DNA of 64,000 bases from Pseudomonadales bacterium (GCA_022827905.1 JAJEIQ010000061.1:1-64000), one strand, 5' to 3'; shown: positions 46,209 to 54,728, counted from the first letter of the stretch. Numbers and translations are program-made. Notes: generated from the letters alone by a model not told the origin.

Positions 46209-48413
46209 CTAGAACACCACGCGCACCCCGCCTTCGATGGTCCGACCCGGCTGCGGGGCAACGTCCTTGATGTAGGAGGTGTGGTTGCGCTGCTCCGCAT
46301 CGGTCAGGTTGCGGCCTTCCACGAACAGGCTGATTTCGGTGGCGCCGACCGCAATGTGCCAGTCCATGTAGGCGCGCAGATCGTCGTAGCCGCTGGTGGC
46401 CAGTTCGTGGTCCGTTACGTCGTCCTGGCTGAAGGCGCGCAGGTAGTCCATGGCGAAGATGAACGGGCCATGGGTCAGCTCGAAGCCGGCGCCCACCCGG
46501 CTCGGCGGAATCCGCGGCAGATTGTCGTTGCCGGAGGTATCCAACTCCGCGGAAACGGTGTCGGCGAAGGCGGAAAGCGCCAACTGACCATCGGTCCAGA
46601 CCATCGCCACGACGGACCCTTCCACCTCGAAGCCGGTGAAGGTGGCATCACTCTGGGTGAACTGCCGCACGGGCAGGCCATGATCTTCGATGCCGGTGTC
46701 CGCTTGGTAGATGAAGTCGGAAAACTCGGTCCAGTAGAGGGTGCCGGCCAGCGACCAGCGTTCGCCCGCGTACTTCAGCGTGGCGTTCAAGTCGAAGGCC
46801 TTCTCTTCGTCGAGGTCCGGGTCACCGATGTCAAAGCTCTGGGTGGCGAAGTGCGGCCCATTGGAGTACAGCTCCTCGCTGACCGGCATGCGGGTGGCGT
46901 AGCTGCCGAGCAGGGTGCCCGTCCAGCCTTGTGCAAGGGGAATCACGGCGCCTAGGGATGCAGATACGCCGCTGAACGTTTCGTTGTTCCCCGAGTCGGG
47001 GTCGTGTTTGGTGCGGTCGAAGCGCAGCCCCGCTTCCAGTTGAAAGGGTTCGAAGTCGCGCTGACCCATCCAGAACAGCCCCAGCGCATCCGTGTTTGCC
47101 GGCGGGGAGAAGGCCTCCTCCCCGGTTGGCGTATATTTGCGGTCGCTCAATTGAGCGCCGAAAACCCCGTCCCAGCCCGCGATGGGGTTGTGGGCCAACT
47201 CCAGGCGCGCTTCCCAAGCCTCGTTTTCAAACAGCGTGCCCACTTCGCCGGATGGCTCAATCTCGGCGTGTTCGTAGTCGTTGATGCCGACCCGGAGACT
47301 CAAGCTGCGGATGCCGGGCAGGGGCTGGTCAATGCCCGCTTCAAGGTCGATGCGCGTTTGCTCGAGATCGGCAACCGGCGAGCCTTCCGCTTCGTCGCCG
47401 TGGTCCTCTTCGTCATCGTGGCCCTCTTCCTCCTCTTCCTCGTCGTGGTCCTCTTCTTCTTCCTCGTCCCCGTGATCTTCCTCCTCGTCCCCGTGTTCCT
47501 CCTCGTCGCCGTGGCCATGGGCGAAGCCAGGCAGCCCGTAGTCGGATTCCAAGCGACTCACTGAGATGCCGAAGAAGCCGCGCTCACCGATGAATGAAAA
47601 GCCGACGGCGCCGCCCTTGGCCTCAAGATGGCTGTTCGGCAGGGTGCCGCGCACTTCCTCGGCTTCGCCCTCCTCATGCCCGTCATCTTCATCCTCATCT
47701 TCGTCTTCGTCGTGGTGCTCCTCCTCCTCCTCATGCTCTTCCTCATCCTCAAGAGCGGCCCGGAACCGGGAGGATCGAACGAAGCCAGGGATGTCCACGT
47801 CATCAGCGTCGCGGGCAAAGCCGTCGATGTGCCAGGCAAATGCCCCGGCACCGCCATCCAAGCGAAATCCGCCACGGAAGGCATCGCCGTTGTCGGCTCC
47901 GCGTAGGTCCAGCTTGCCGGTCAGAGCATCCGGTATTTCCCGGGGCACCCGGCCGGTGTGTACGTCGATGACGCCGCCGATTGCGCCTGAGCCGTAGAGC
48001 AGAGTTGCGGGGCCCTTGAGAATCTCGATCTCGTTGGCTATGAAGGGGTCCACCGACACAGCATGGTCACCGCTCGAGACGGAGACGTCCATGGTGTCCA
48101 CATGGTCCTCCATGATGCGCACTCGAGCCCCGTCCAATCCGTGAATGACGGGCCTGCCAACCGCAGGACCAAACGATGTCGCGTGAATGCCGGGCTCACG
48201 CCCGACGGTGGCGCCGATGGTGTCCGCGACTTTGCGGTCGAGCTCCTCGCCCCGCAGCGCCTCCACGGGTTGCGCAACGCCGCCAGAGGACAAGGGGTGG
48301 GCGGTGACTACGATTTCCTCGATTTCGTACCCGTGCCGCTCTTGACCGACCGCTCCTTCGAGCGCGGCTAGGCATAGGCCGAACGTCAGCGTCAGCCGAT
48401 AGGCGGTTTTCAT
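46209..48413 (-). CDS. TonB-dependent receptor with His/Asp/Glu-rich loops (ZnuD-like)
   Basis: A roughly 734-residue outer-membrane transporter. The ATG at 48413 is preferred because AGGAGGG lies just upstream. A signal peptide leads to the TonB box (YEIEEIVVTAHPL), the plug (GRPVIHGLDGARVRIMEDHV, GPATLLYGSGAIGGVIDV) and a barrel ending in EGGVRVVF. Two extracellular-type loops are extremely rich in Glu, Asp and His (DNA about 47655-47750 and 47385-47519), as in zinc receptors of the ZnuD type, where such loops collect metal. Zinc is the likeliest substrate by this analogy. It precedes the nine-gene metal operon and follows a small Cys/His protein gene. Confidence 0.92.
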   Translation of the reverse strand: MKTAYRLTLTFGLCLAALEGAVGQERHGYEIEEIVVTAHPLSSGGVAQPVEALRGEELDRKVADTIGATVGREPGIHATSFGPAVGRPVIHGLDGARVRIMEDHVDTMDVSVSSGDHAVSVDPFIANEIEILKGPATLLYGSGAIGGVIDVHTGRVPREIPDALTGKLDLRGADNGDAFRGGFRLDGGAGAFAWHIDGFARDADDVDIPGFVRSSRFRAALEDEEEHEEEEEHHDEDEDEDEDDGHEEGEAEEVRGTLPNSHLEAKGGAVGFSFIGERGFFGISVSRLESDYGLPGFAHGHGDEEEHGDEEEDHGDEEEEEDHDEEEEEEGHDDEEDHGDEAEGSPVADLEQTRIDLEAGIDQPLPGIRSLSLRVGINDYEHAEIEPSGEVGTLFENEAWEARLELAHNPIAGWDGVFGAQLSDRKYTPTGEEAFSPPANTDALGLFWMGQRDFEPFQLEAGLRFDRTKHDPDSGNNETFSGVSASLGAVIPLAQGWTGTLLGSYATRMPVSEELYSNGPHFATQSFDIGDPDLDEEKAFDLNATLKYAGERWSLAGTLYWTEFSDFIYQADTGIEDHGLPVRQFTQSDATFTGFEVEGSVVAMVWTDGQLALSAFADTVSAELDTSGNDNLPRIPPSRVGAGFELTHGPFIFAMDYLRAFSQDDVTDHELATSGYDDLRAYMDWHIAVGATEISLFVEGRNLTDAEQRNHTSYIKDVAPQPGRTIEGGVRVVF

Positions 48414-48492
48414 GTTCCCTCCTGGCAACCGGTGCGCGGTTGCAGTGAATTTGCGCTAGGTGCGCGTTCAACAAGGCCTTAGTGGATTGTTG

Positions 48493-48810
48493 TCAGGGGG
48501 AGGGTGGCGCTCGTGGCTGGAAGGGATGGGCTTGCCGCTCGATGACAACGCCCAATATCTGCGGTTTGGCCGTGCGTTGGCACAGCCGGGGAACCGCCTG
48601 AACCGGGGCAAGCGCGGCATGTTGGCCGTCATCGACGAATGCGCAGGCCGCGCACAGGGCCTCCGGTTCATCGGGGCTGATCGAGGCGTGAACGTGCGCA
48701 CTGAGCAGGAGTTGTGCGAGGCTGAATGCCAGCACAGCCGACCAAGCAGCGGCGCGATGGCGCAGGAGGCGCCTGCCGAGAATGGTTGGTATGCCTGTTG
48801 AGCCGGACAT
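48493..48810 (-). CDS. Small exported Cys/His protein (DUF2946-like)
   Basis: A 105-residue protein with an N-terminal hydrophobic signal or anchor (AAAWSAVLAFSLAQLLLSAH) followed by HVHASISPDEPEALCAAC, then CQRTAKP. The C-x2-C after an HxH-type segment resembles small DUF2946 proteins that accompany TonB receptors and copper/zinc genes. It lies upstream of the ZnuD-like receptor in the same direction, with a good promoter before it. Function unknown; a periplasmic metal chaperone is only a guess. Confidence 0.6.
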   Translation of the reverse strand: MSGSTGIPTILGRRLLRHRAAAWSAVLAFSLAQLLLSAHVHASISPDEPEALCAACAFVDDGQHAALAPVQAVPRLCQRTAKPQILGVVIERQAHPFQPRAPPSP

Positions 48811-48843
48811 GGGGACAATGCTGCGCCGTGACGTTCGAGCCTA

Positions 48844-48872
48844 AATGTAAGGAAATTGACTGTACACTGCAA
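48844..48872 (-). promoter_or_regulatory. Predicted sigma70 promoter of the DUF2946-like / TonB receptor genes
   Basis: On the minus strand TTGCAG (48867-48872) and TACATT (48844-48849) are 17 bases apart, in an AT-richer stretch 34 bases before the ATG at 48810. The spacer includes the palindrome TGTACA. No obvious Zur box was found. Confidence 0.5.
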
Positions 48873-48901
48873 GCCGCTGCCGCAGCAGTTGTTCACCGCA
48901 G

Positions 48902-49777
48902 TTAGTGCGCATGGACGTCATGGGAGTGTGCTACATCGCCGATCAACGCCATGACCACGATGCCCGCAACGACGAGCAGGAACTTGAAAATGCGGTCGTT
49001 GTCTTGGGTCGGCATGGGCACGTCGTCGTTGCCGGTCAAGGCGCTCATCACGAACTTGGCCGTCCGCGCTTCCCGCTTGGAGAACTCCTCGTCGATGATG
49101 TCCAGGATGGCGATGTAGATGAAGGTGCCCGCTGCCAGCGCATTGAAGCTGCCTTCGACTAGCGCGGCGCCGTCGCCATGCAGGATGCTGGCGCCGAGCA
49201 TGCCCGCGAGTATGCCCGCGGGGGTCATGGCGACGAAGAAGCCGAGAAGGGCGTTGCGGCGATTTTCGGCAAAGCCGGCGCTGATCGCGCTTACCATCAG
49301 CGCGAAGGCCTCCGAGCCCTTGTGCAGCAGAATTCCGAGCGCGAGGATGATGGCGGTTGCAGCATGGCTCTCAAGGCCTAGCGAGAGGCCCGCGATGATC
49401 GAGTGGACCGACAGGAGCAGCAGCAGCACAAGCGGGTAAATGGATCTGCCTTGGACTGCATCCGAGTCCGAATGGATGTGCCGGCCATCGAAGATGATGC
49501 GGTCAATCAGCAGCAGCGTTCCGAATCCCGAGGCCGCCAGGAGGGGAGCTAGCGGATACTCCACGACGTTCGCAAGCTGCTCGATGCCCTCGGGCAGCAG
49601 GTGGATGAAGCCCACGCCGAGGAACAAGCCGCCGGCAAACGCATTGCCTAGGGAGAAGAACCTCTGACTGCCTTGGTAGCGGGCGGCGGCCATTGGAATG
49701 GCGCCGCCGATCAGGGCAACGGCTAGGATGGATGCGGCCGCGATGAACTTAATGACCGGCAGCGAGTGTTCTTCCAT
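48902..49777 (-). CDS. ZIP-family metal transporter (second copy)
   Basis: A 291-residue membrane protein with about eight helices and ZIP metal-site helices SVHSIIAGLSLGL (TM4) and ILLHKGSEAFALMVS (TM5). It has a short loop with GRHIHSDSD and a C-terminal HSHDVHAH tail. It differs clearly from the other ZIP protein in the island (HKGSEAF against HKPLDAF), so this is not a recent duplication. It resembles eukaryote-like ZIP1-type bacterial proteins. Transport of Zn2+ or a similar metal is inferred from the family. Confidence 0.9.
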   Translation of the reverse strand: MEEHSLPVIKFIAAASILAVALIGGAIPMAAARYQGSQRFFSLGNAFAGGLFLGVGFIHLLPEGIEQLANVVEYPLAPLLAASGFGTLLLIDRIIFDGRHIHSDSDAVQGRSIYPLVLLLLLSVHSIIAGLSLGLESHAATAIILALGILLHKGSEAFALMVSAISAGFAENRRNALLGFFVAMTPAGILAGMLGASILHGDGAALVEGSFNALAAGTFIYIAILDIIDEEFSKREARTAKFVMSALTGNDDVPMPTQDNDRIFKFLLVVAGIVVMALIGDVAHSHDVHAH

Positions 49778-49886
49778 TCAGGCCAAATCTCCGGTGGTTT
49801 CCGGGAGCAGCGGCGCTTGGAGCGCCGCACGGCTTCCTTGGCAGTGAGCCTATGTGTAGCATTGCGCCGTTTCAAGGAGGTTGGCC

Positions 49887-50399
49887 GTGGCCAATTCGGC
49901 GCGCAGTGAGCCCGTCATGCTTCAGGATCGTGCGGCGGTCGCCTACGCCGCGGTTCGGGTGCGCCTGTCCTTGGGTGAGTTGGGCCCTGCGCTGGCCAAG
50001 CTCTGGCCGGAAGTGTCCGCTTGGCTCGACGAACAGGGGATCGTGCCTGCCGGCCGCCCGCTGATCCGCTATCACGTCATCGACATGCCCGAAGTGGAGA
50101 TTTCCGTGGGTTTGCCGGTTGAATCGGGGGCTGTTGGGGATGGGCGCATTGAAGTTGGGGAACTGCCCGCGGGGCGCTATGCGGTGCTGGTGCACGTGGG
50201 TCCCTATGAGGGTCTTGTGCAGGCCAACGCCGACCTGCAAAGCTGGGCTGGGGATCATGGCGTTGCCTTCGATGGCAGCGATGGCACGCCGGGCTGGGCC
50301 GGACGGGTGGAGTTCTATCTCACCGATCCGATGGATGATCCGGATCCCTTGGCTTGGCGAACCGAAGTGGCCTACCTGACGCTTCCGGACCCTTCATAA
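49887..50399 (+). CDS. GyrI-like small-molecule-binding protein
   Basis: A 170-residue stand-alone effector-binding domain of the AraC/GyrI type: IRYHVIDMPEVEISVGLPV, then LPAGRYAVLVHVGPYEGL and WAGRVEFYLTDPMDDPDPLAWRT. AAGGAGG lies six bases before the GTG at 49887, which decides the start; the TTG at 49881 touches the ribosome site. Such domains bind hydrophobic or cationic ligands, and some hydrolyse or sequester them. There is no DNA-binding domain, so it is not a regulator by itself. Ligand unknown. Confidence 0.82.
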   Translation: MANSARSEPVMLQDRAAVAYAAVRVRLSLGELGPALAKLWPEVSAWLDEQGIVPAGRPLIRYHVIDMPEVEISVGLPVESGAVGDGRIEVGELPAGRYAVLVHVGPYEGLVQANADLQSWAGDHGVAFDGSDGTPGWAGRVEFYLTDPMDDPDPLAWRTEVAYLTLPDPS

Positions 50400-50453
50400 G
50401 GGCTTGCGAAGCGGGCCGCAGCGTTCTACTTTATCCAAGCTTGGGAAATAGAG

Positions 50454-50873
50454 ATGCCCGTGCGTCACGTTGGCGACATTTTGCAGGAGAAATCCGAGGA
50501 GCTCGTTTGGATCGGCCCGCTTGAGTCCGTGTTCGATGCGCTCAAGCTGATGAACGAGAAGGACGTCGGATCGGTGGTGGTGCAAATCGACGGCTACCTG
50601 GTCGGCATCCTGTCCGAGCGCGACTACGTGCGCAAGGTCATTCTGGACATTCACGCCTCGCAAAAGACCAAGGTCTCGGAGGTGATGACCCGCGATGTGG
50701 TCACCGTGACCCGAGAGGACACCATCGTCCACTGCATCGCCTTGACCCATAAGCACCACGTCCGCCATCTGCCGGTGGTGGAGGAGGGCAAGGCCATCGG
50801 CATGATTTCCTTGCGGGATCTGTTCCTTGACGTCATTCACCACAAGGTCGGTGAGATTCGCGACGACGAGTAA
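50454..50873 (+). CDS. CBS-domain pair protein
   Basis: A 139-residue cytoplasmic protein made of two CBS motifs: residues about 10-70 (ESVFDALKLMNEKDVGSVVV, LVGILSERDYVRKV) and 75-130 (MTRDVVTVTREDTIVHC, HVRHLPVVEEGKAIGMISLR). CBS pairs bind adenine nucleotides and act as energy or stress sensors. It is the common small stand-alone form. It lies 54 bases after the GyrI-like gene, possibly co-transcribed. Confidence 0.9.
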   Translation: MPVRHVGDILQEKSEELVWIGPLESVFDALKLMNEKDVGSVVVQIDGYLVGILSERDYVRKVILDIHASQKTKVSEVMTRDVVTVTREDTIVHCIALTHKHHVRHLPVVEEGKAIGMISLRDLFLDVIHHKVGEIRDDE

Positions 50874-50876
50874 GCA

Positions 50877-52088
50877 CTAGGGTGGCGCCAGCCACTCCGG
50901 GGCCGTGGCCAGCGGCCCGTCGAGCGTGTTCAGGAACGCCTCCAAACGCTTGAGTTCGTAAGGCAGCAAGCCAAGCGGCTTGGCTTCGTTGTGGCCGACG
51001 ATGGCGTTGCGCGCCCGGTTGTAGTGGTCCAGCGCTTCGGCCAACGTGCCCATTTGCCCGGCGTGCATGTAGGGAGCGGTGCCCTCGAGATTGCGCAGCG
51101 ACGGGGTCTTCTGGGCCGCAACCAGATCATCCCCGGTGCGCATGAAGCGCAGTTCCGGGCAGTCCTTGGCCGGATCGTCGCTATGGACGCTGAAACAGTT
51201 GAACGGGTCTTCGAGAACCAGGCGGGCGCCTTCGGCGCGCCCCTTGTCCGGCAGGGCGCCGATGGCCGGCAGCACGCCGGTGTTGTGGAACTCGTGGTTG
51301 GTGAACAGCGGCCCATTGTGGCAGTTGATGCACTGGGCCTTGCCGATGAACAGCCGCAGCCCCTCCGCTTCCTGGTGGCTGAACTGGGCGTCCGGGGCTT
51401 TTGCCCCGTCCCGTCCTAAGCTCGCGGCATAGCGGTCGAAGCGTGTCTCCCCCGGCAGCAGCAAGCGCTCGTAGGCGGCAATCGCCTTGGCGAGGTTGGC
51501 GAACGCCTTGGTGACGGCTGCTTCCTCCTGCTTGGTGGCGGGCGCTTCACTGGGCAACGGCGGCAGCGGCCCGAACAGTGTCTCGTAGGCGGCCAAGTAA
51601 ATCGGGTCCCCGGCGATCAGGCGAGCCGCCTCCGCTCGGCTCACACCCTGCTCGATGGGGCTTTCCAAGGGCGCGGTGGCCTGTCCCCAGAGGCTGTCCT
51701 GGCGGCCGTTCCAGAAGAACCAAGGGCTGTAGGCTGCCCCGACCAGGCTCATGGTGTTGAAGGTGCCGACGGCAAGCCCCACCGCCCGGGGCAGTCCGTC
51801 GGTGAAGCGCAGGGCCGGCTGGTGGCAGGTGGCGCAGGAGACCGCGCCGTTGGCACTCAACCGCGCATCGAAGAACAGGCGGTGGCCGAAACGCTGCGCG
51901 ACGGGATGGTCGGCGACCGCGTTGCTGGGAACACTCGGTAGGGGCGGCAAGGCGTCAAGGCTTAGGGATTGAATGGCTTTGAGTTCGTCATCGCTCCAGG
52001 GCGAGGTGGGCGGCGCGTTCAGGTGGGCTGCGCCGGCTCCGGCCAAAGCCAGGAGCAGGACGATCAACCCGGTCAAGTCCTTGCCCAT
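50877..52088 (-). CDS. Di-haem cytochrome c peroxidase (CcpA/MauG family)
   Basis: A 403-residue exported protein with an N-terminal signal (LTGLIVLLLALAGAGAAHL) and two haem c motifs, CATCH (85-89) and CINCH (253-257). Other family segments are FGHRLFFDARLSANGAVSC, SPWFFWNGRQDSLWGQATAP and KTPSLRNLEGTAPYMHAGQ. The ATG at 52088 sits 26 bases after the FixH-like gene. Family members reduce H2O2 in the periplasm or carry out MauG-type protein oxidations; which applies here is open. Confidence 0.9.
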   Translation of the reverse strand: MGKDLTGLIVLLLALAGAGAAHLNAPPTSPWSDDELKAIQSLSLDALPPLPSVPSNAVADHPVAQRFGHRLFFDARLSANGAVSCATCHQPALRFTDGLPRAVGLAVGTFNTMSLVGAAYSPWFFWNGRQDSLWGQATAPLESPIEQGVSRAEAARLIAGDPIYLAAYETLFGPLPPLPSEAPATKQEEAAVTKAFANLAKAIAAYERLLLPGETRFDRYAASLGRDGAKAPDAQFSHQEAEGLRLFIGKAQCINCHNGPLFTNHEFHNTGVLPAIGALPDKGRAEGARLVLEDPFNCFSVHSDDPAKDCPELRFMRTGDDLVAAQKTPSLRNLEGTAPYMHAGQMGTLAEALDHYNRARNAIVGHNEAKPLGLLPYELKRLEAFLNTLDGPLATAPEWLAPP

Positions 52089-52114
52089 GGGCAACCGTGG
52101 CAGGCGGGTGGGGA

Positions 52115-52555
52115 TCAAAGATCCAGCGGGATGGACAGGGCATCGTCTCCCGTGCCGGACTTGACGTTGAGCACCACTTCCCAAGCGCCGCCCATGTGGA
52201 ATTTCATGCCCTCTATGAGATAGCGCCCTTCGCCGAGATAGGCGGTGGCCCGGGGCGCGGTGGGCAGGCCGTGGTCGTGGTCGGGCATGCCGCCGGTGAT
52301 GCTGATGGCGGCGCCCTCCACCGGATTGCCGTCGGCATCCATCACCTGCGCGACCCAAATGTGAATGCGGTTGATCTCGATCGGTTCCAGCGCGGAGGCG
52401 TAGCTGATCCGGTAACGCCCAAGTTCGGTGACCTGGGCATTGTCCGGGTTGGGGGTCGGCCAAGCCTCTGCGGCCAGGGCCCCGGCGGCCAAGGCGCCGG
52501 CGGCGGGCAGGGTGGCTGAAAGCGCGAGAAAAAGCAGGGGAGGCAAGGCGTTCAT
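52115..52555 (-). CDS. FixH/YtkA-like exported protein
   Basis: A 146-residue protein with a signal peptide (PPLLFLALSATLPAAGALAA) and one immunoglobulin-like domain: IEINRIHIWVAQVMDADGNP, GGMPDHDHGLPTAPRATAYL, and YLIEGMKFHMGGAWEVVLNV. The His/Met residues in PDHDHGLP and MKFHMGG are placed like copper sites of YtkA/CopC-type domains. It is the first gene of a pair with the di-haem peroxidase. A role in copper or electron delivery is inferred. Confidence 0.8.
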   Translation of the reverse strand: MNALPPLLFLALSATLPAAGALAAGALAAEAWPTPNPDNAQVTELGRYRISYASALEPIEINRIHIWVAQVMDADGNPVEGAAISITGGMPDHDHGLPTAPRATAYLGEGRYLIEGMKFHMGGAWEVVLNVKSGTGDDALSIPLDL

Positions 52556-52604
52556 CGCAGCGACAGTCTATCATGGCGGCATCACCATCAGGCAGGATCA
52601 AGCC

Positions 52605-53618
52605 ATGGACTACCGCGTTTTGGGCCGGACGGGCATCCGGGTGTCGCCCTTGTGCCTAGGCACCATGAACTTCGGCGGCCCGACCTCAGAGGCCGAGAGC
52701 ATCGACATCGTGCATGCTGCCCTGGATGCGGGGATCAACTTCATCGACACCGCCGATGTGTACAACCGGGGCGTGAGCGAGCGCATCGTCGGCAAGGCCA
52801 TCGCTGCCAGTGGCCAGCGGGGTCGGCTGGTGATCGCCACCAAGGTCTATAGCCCCATGAGCCGGGAAGTAAACGACCGGGGCGGCTCGCGGGATCACGT
52901 CATCAAGTCCTGCGAGGCCTCCCTCAAGCGCCTTGGCATCGACTGCATCGACCTCTACCAACTGCACCGCCCGGACCTTGACGTGCCCCAGGACGAAACC
53001 CTGCGCGCCTTCGACGACCTCATCCGGGCGGGCAAGGTGCGCTACATCGGCTGCTCCACCCATCCCGCGTGGAAGGTCATGGAGGCCCTGGCCGTCAGCG
53101 AGCGCTGCGGCCTGCACCGCTACGTCAGCGAGCAGCCCCCCTACAACCTGCTCGACCGGCGCATTGAAAACGAACTGATCCCCTTGTGCGAAGCCTATGA
53201 CCTAGCAGTGCTGCCTTGGTCGCCGGTGGCCGGCGGCGTGCTCACCGGCCGCTACACCCCTGAAGCCAAGGCCCCGGAAGGCTCCCGCGCTGCCAACTGG
53301 GGCGCCCGCTTCGCCACCCGGGTGACCGACCGCGGCCTCGAAGTCGCCGCCGAAGTGGCCCGCATGGCCGCCGAACGCGACTTGAGCGCGTCCCAACTGG
53401 CACTGCTCTGGGTGAAGGACCAGCCTCGGGTGACGGCCCCAATCTACGGCCCCCGCACCCTGGGCCACGTGCACGACGCCCTGCCGGTGCTGGAAATGAC
53501 GCTGGCCGATGCGGACCGTCCCCGGTTCGATGCGCTGGTGCCTCCCGGCAATGCGGTAGCCGACTTCCACGACAGCAACAACTGGATGAAGGGCCGGGTG
53601 GTTGTTGGGGCGGGATAG
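52605..53618 (+). CDS. Aldo/keto reductase
   Basis: A 337-residue NADPH-dependent TIM-barrel oxidoreductase of the YajO/Tas-like group. It starts MDYRVLGRTGIRVSPLCLGT. The catalytic set is FIDTADVYNRG (Asp, Tyr), ATKVYSPMS (Lys), and LYQLHRPD (His). C-terminal RVTAPIYGPRTLGHVHDAL binds the cofactor. It is divergent from the FixH-like gene, with about 50 bases between them. Substrate unknown. Confidence 0.92.
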   Translation: MDYRVLGRTGIRVSPLCLGTMNFGGPTSEAESIDIVHAALDAGINFIDTADVYNRGVSERIVGKAIAASGQRGRLVIATKVYSPMSREVNDRGGSRDHVIKSCEASLKRLGIDCIDLYQLHRPDLDVPQDETLRAFDDLIRAGKVRYIGCSTHPAWKVMEALAVSERCGLHRYVSEQPPYNLLDRRIENELIPLCEAYDLAVLPWSPVAGGVLTGRYTPEAKAPEGSRAANWGARFATRVTDRGLEVAAEVARMAAERDLSASQLALLWVKDQPRVTAPIYGPRTLGHVHDALPVLEMTLADADRPRFDALVPPGNAVADFHDSNNWMKGRVVVGAG

Positions 53619-53625
53619 CCCGAAG

Positions 53626-54237
53626 TCAACCCCCTGAATTGCTCCTCGCTTGAGACTTGCGGATGTCTTCCGCTTGGTTCCAGACCGGTCCGGTGGGCAC
53701 CTCGCCGTGGGCTAGGATTTTGGGTTCGCTGCCCTCGCCATCCCATTCGATGAGGCGCGGCTGGCCGACCTGCAGATGGTCCGCGTCCTCGGGGGCTATG
53801 GTCCAAGGCTCCTCGCCATGGTAGCTCAGGGTGGGCGCGAGCAGCGGTGGATTGTCCGGGGCGCCAAAGGCGCCGCGGCGGTCCAACTCCAAGCGTAGCA
53901 ACTTGCGGTAGCGGCGCATGCGCGGAACCGCGTCCGGAACCACCGCGTTCTGGATCTTCAATATCAGGATGAAGTGGGTGGCCTGCACCAGTTGGCGAGC
54001 GCCCGTCTTGAGGGGCACCGCCCAGATCAGGTCGGCGAAGCGCTTGCCCTTGTCGGACACCCAGTCCTCGGGCACTAGGGTCATTTCCTCAAAATCGAGT
54101 TGCCGGTGCCAGTGCTCGCCGTAGTGGCGAACCAGCTTGGCGATGGCGCGCTTGACGTCATCCGGAAAGGCGTAAAAGGGTGTGTAGGTGTACTCCACGT
54201 TGGCGTTCTCCTGCTCGGGTATTGATTTGGTTTTCAA
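53626..54237 (-). CDS. Rpn-like nuclease / transposase-related protein, probably inactive
   Basis: A 203-residue protein resembling the PD-(D/E)XK recombination-promoting nuclease (Rpn, YhgA-like) family: SDKGKRFADLIWAVPLKTG followed by THFILILKIQNAVVPDAVPR. The family catalytic pattern is D...E-x-Q; here Asp69 is kept, but the Glu is Lys94 (K-x-Q). Active-site loss is therefore likely, if the family match is right. It converges with the aldo/keto reductase. Not an intact mobile element. Confidence 0.6.
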   Translation of the reverse strand: MKTKSIPEQENANVEYTYTPFYAFPDDVKRAIAKLVRHYGEHWHRQLDFEEMTLVPEDWVSDKGKRFADLIWAVPLKTGARQLVQATHFILILKIQNAVVPDAVPRMRRYRKLLRLELDRRGAFGAPDNPPLLAPTLSYHGEEPWTIAPEDADHLQVGQPRLIEWDGEGSEPKILAHGEVPTGPVWNQAEDIRKSQARSNSGG

Positions 54238-54374
54238 ACCCGAAAACCGTAGCGAGGTTGCCGCCGCGAAATCTATGGGCGATGTCCTACACGCTTGTGA
54301 GAAATGGCTGAACTTTCAGCCTTGAGGAAGGGGCTGGCCGACCGGTTGGGGCCGGATTCGATCAAAGGCCTGCG

Positions 54375-54665
54375 TCAGGTCAGTATCCCGTCGGGCACCT
54401 TGGGTTTGAGCTCGGGCAGGAAGGTGGGTGAGCCGCCGTCCGCCGAGCAGGCCGACAACGTGGTTTGGCGGAACGGATTTTCGATCTCGTCGTTGGGGGG
54501 AATGAGCTTGCCGTGCTCCAAGCCGCCGAAGCAGATGTTGCCGCGGCCGGGGTCGGTGCGGGTGAGTGAGTCGTCAGTGGGTTCAGCGGCGAAGGCACCG
54601 ACGCTGAGCGTCCAAGCAAGCATGGCAGGAAGGGCGAGCCGAGAACGGATGATCGGTGGCTTCAA
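54375..54665 (-). CDS. Small predicted secreted protein
   Basis: A 96-residue ORF with a TTG start and a convincing signal peptide (ALPAMLAWTLSVGAFA, then AEPTDD). The mature part has two Cys (NICFGG and SACSADG) and many prolines. I do not recognise a family. It follows the DUF899 gene on the same strand after a perfect inverted repeat. The 137 bases between its stop and the Rpn-like gene show nothing notable. Confidence 0.45.
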   Translation of the reverse strand: MKPPIIRSRLALPAMLAWTLSVGAFAAEPTDDSLTRTDPGRGNICFGGLEHGKLIPPNDEIENPFRQTTLSACSADGGSPTFLPELKPKVPDGILT

Positions 54666-54667
54666 TC

Positions 54668-54698
54668 GAGTGCTCAGTCGTCAAGATGGTGAGCACTC
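54668..54698. promoter_or_regulatory. Perfect 9-bp inverted repeat before the secreted-protein ORF
   Basis: GAGTGCTCA (54668-54676) and TGAGCACTC (54690-54698) are separated by 13 bases and end two bases before the TTG start at 54665. It could be an operator or an mRNA hairpin covering the start. No T run follows, so a terminator role is less likely. Confidence 0.45.
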
Positions 54699-54728
54699 TA
54701 TGAAAGGAAAGTTACAGTTTGATGACGG

